Of a stretch of DNA of 10,294 nt, positions 10,017-10,294 are shown one piece after another; positions within the stretch are counted from its first letter, which is position 1, and every line of letters starts with the position of its first letter. The notes under the pieces were generated by a model, which saw only the letters and a list, made by a program, of their open reading frames with translations, was not told the DNA's origin and ran no database searches. The stretch is taken from positions 1 through 10,294 of the forward strand of contig JAAWLS010000054.1 of NCBI GenBank assembly GCA_022798035.1. The letters are read 5' to 3'. The stretch is from Lachnospiraceae bacterium (GTDB lineage: Bacteria; Bacillota; Clostridia; Lachnospirales; Lachnospiraceae). The translations under genes were made by a program, and so were the position numbers.

Positions 10017-10193
10017 ATACCAGTAATGTGTGTATGTTATACTTTATTGGCTAAAGATTTACTGTATTGGCATTATATACTCTTTGATATATGGACATAT
10101 ATACTGTATTGGCTAATACTATACACTATGGCTATATATACGTTATAGATTACTGGTATAATATACTCTATGGCTTATAATATACACTATGTT
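10017..10193. repeat. Degenerate ~20-bp iteron-like array
   Basis: About seven copies of a loose motif, on plus TATACTNTATTGGCT (minus AGCCAATANAGTATA), lie with their GG dinucleotides 17-25 nt apart (near 10049, 10069, 10093, 10111, 10130, 10155, 10172). The best copies are at 10038-10052, 10061-10072, 10099-10113 and 10121-10132. An 11-bp perfect inverted repeat, ATACCAGTAAT (10017-10027) and ATTACTGGTAT (10149-10159), encloses the first five. Very AT-rich DNA with spaced repeats is typical of replication origins or partition sites. No credible gene lies from 9939 to the right edge. The last 24 nt could be the 3' end of a minus-strand gene, but this is too short to judge. Confidence 0.6.
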
Positions 10194-10294
10194 ATGCTTT
10201 GCTTTATAGAGATTAATAATAATATATACAGTATATATCTTAGTATAGATTAAATAATATTTATCTATATACTAATTTAAGACCTCATCAAACA

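Noticed and set aside
10271..10294. Minus-strand ending ...FDEVLN-stop at the right edge
   Set aside because: Only seven codons are visible, so it cannot be told from chance.
1..10294. CRISPR array, rRNA, insertion sequence
   Set aside because: I saw no regular repeat-spacer series of suitable length, no rRNA-like sequence and no transposase; the only recombinase is of the resolvase/invertase type.

Overview
The window looks like part of a phage or phage-plasmid genome from a low-GC Firmicute, most likely a gut Clostridia or Lachnospiraceae-type host. The reasons are AT-rich DNA, strong GGAGG ribosome sites, many tiny genes packed in one direction with ATGA stop/start overlaps, a cluster of phage-type tRNA genes, a DnaD-like replication initiator and a small serine recombinase. 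Nearly everything is on the minus strand, so transcription runs from high to low coordinates. The only plus-strand gene I accept is a small ribbon-helix-helix regulator. No structural, packaging or lysis gene is recognisable, so the phage assignment is inferred.

Layout in order of minus-strand transcription. 9774-10294 is non-coding: degenerate ~20-bp repeats, inverted repeats, a good promoter and an intrinsic terminator that lies between that promoter and the next gene. 9036-9773 encodes a 245-aa protein of unknown function, possibly DNA-binding. 8672-9035 is non-coding, with a plus-strand terminator, a G-rich patch and a 15-bp palindrome. 7308-8671 is a control/recombination module: a divergently transcribed RHH protein, a serine recombinase, and directly behind it a second protein with the same fold pattern but without the catalytic residues. 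6838-7205 holds two tiny genes.

4039-6832 is an RNA-rich region. Confident tRNAs are Gln(UUG), Ser(GCU), Ser(UGA) and Cys(GCA). Ile(UAU) and a second Ser(UGA) are less certain. There is also a class II tRNA whose anticodon loop is mostly U, a tRNA-like element that cannot be folded normally, and an orphan 5' tRNA half. That half pairs perfectly with the acceptor strand of the tRNA lying just before it, in permuted order. Between the RNA genes are many hairpins, three of them 2-3 nt behind a tRNA 3' end, and a 12-unit 7-bp repeat (CTTTNNN). Two protein genes (213 aa and 121 aa) sit inside this region.

1-3998 is one tight operon. It starts with the replication initiator, whose linker is encoded by five 21-bp tandem repeats that could be origin iterons. 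A dozen small genes follow: two zinc-ribbon-like proteins, one cysteine-rich 50-aa protein, two small membrane proteins, several unknowns and a coiled-coil protein cut by the left edge. Most starts lie inside the end of the upstream gene, which points to translational coupling. Most of these proteins have no function I can name.
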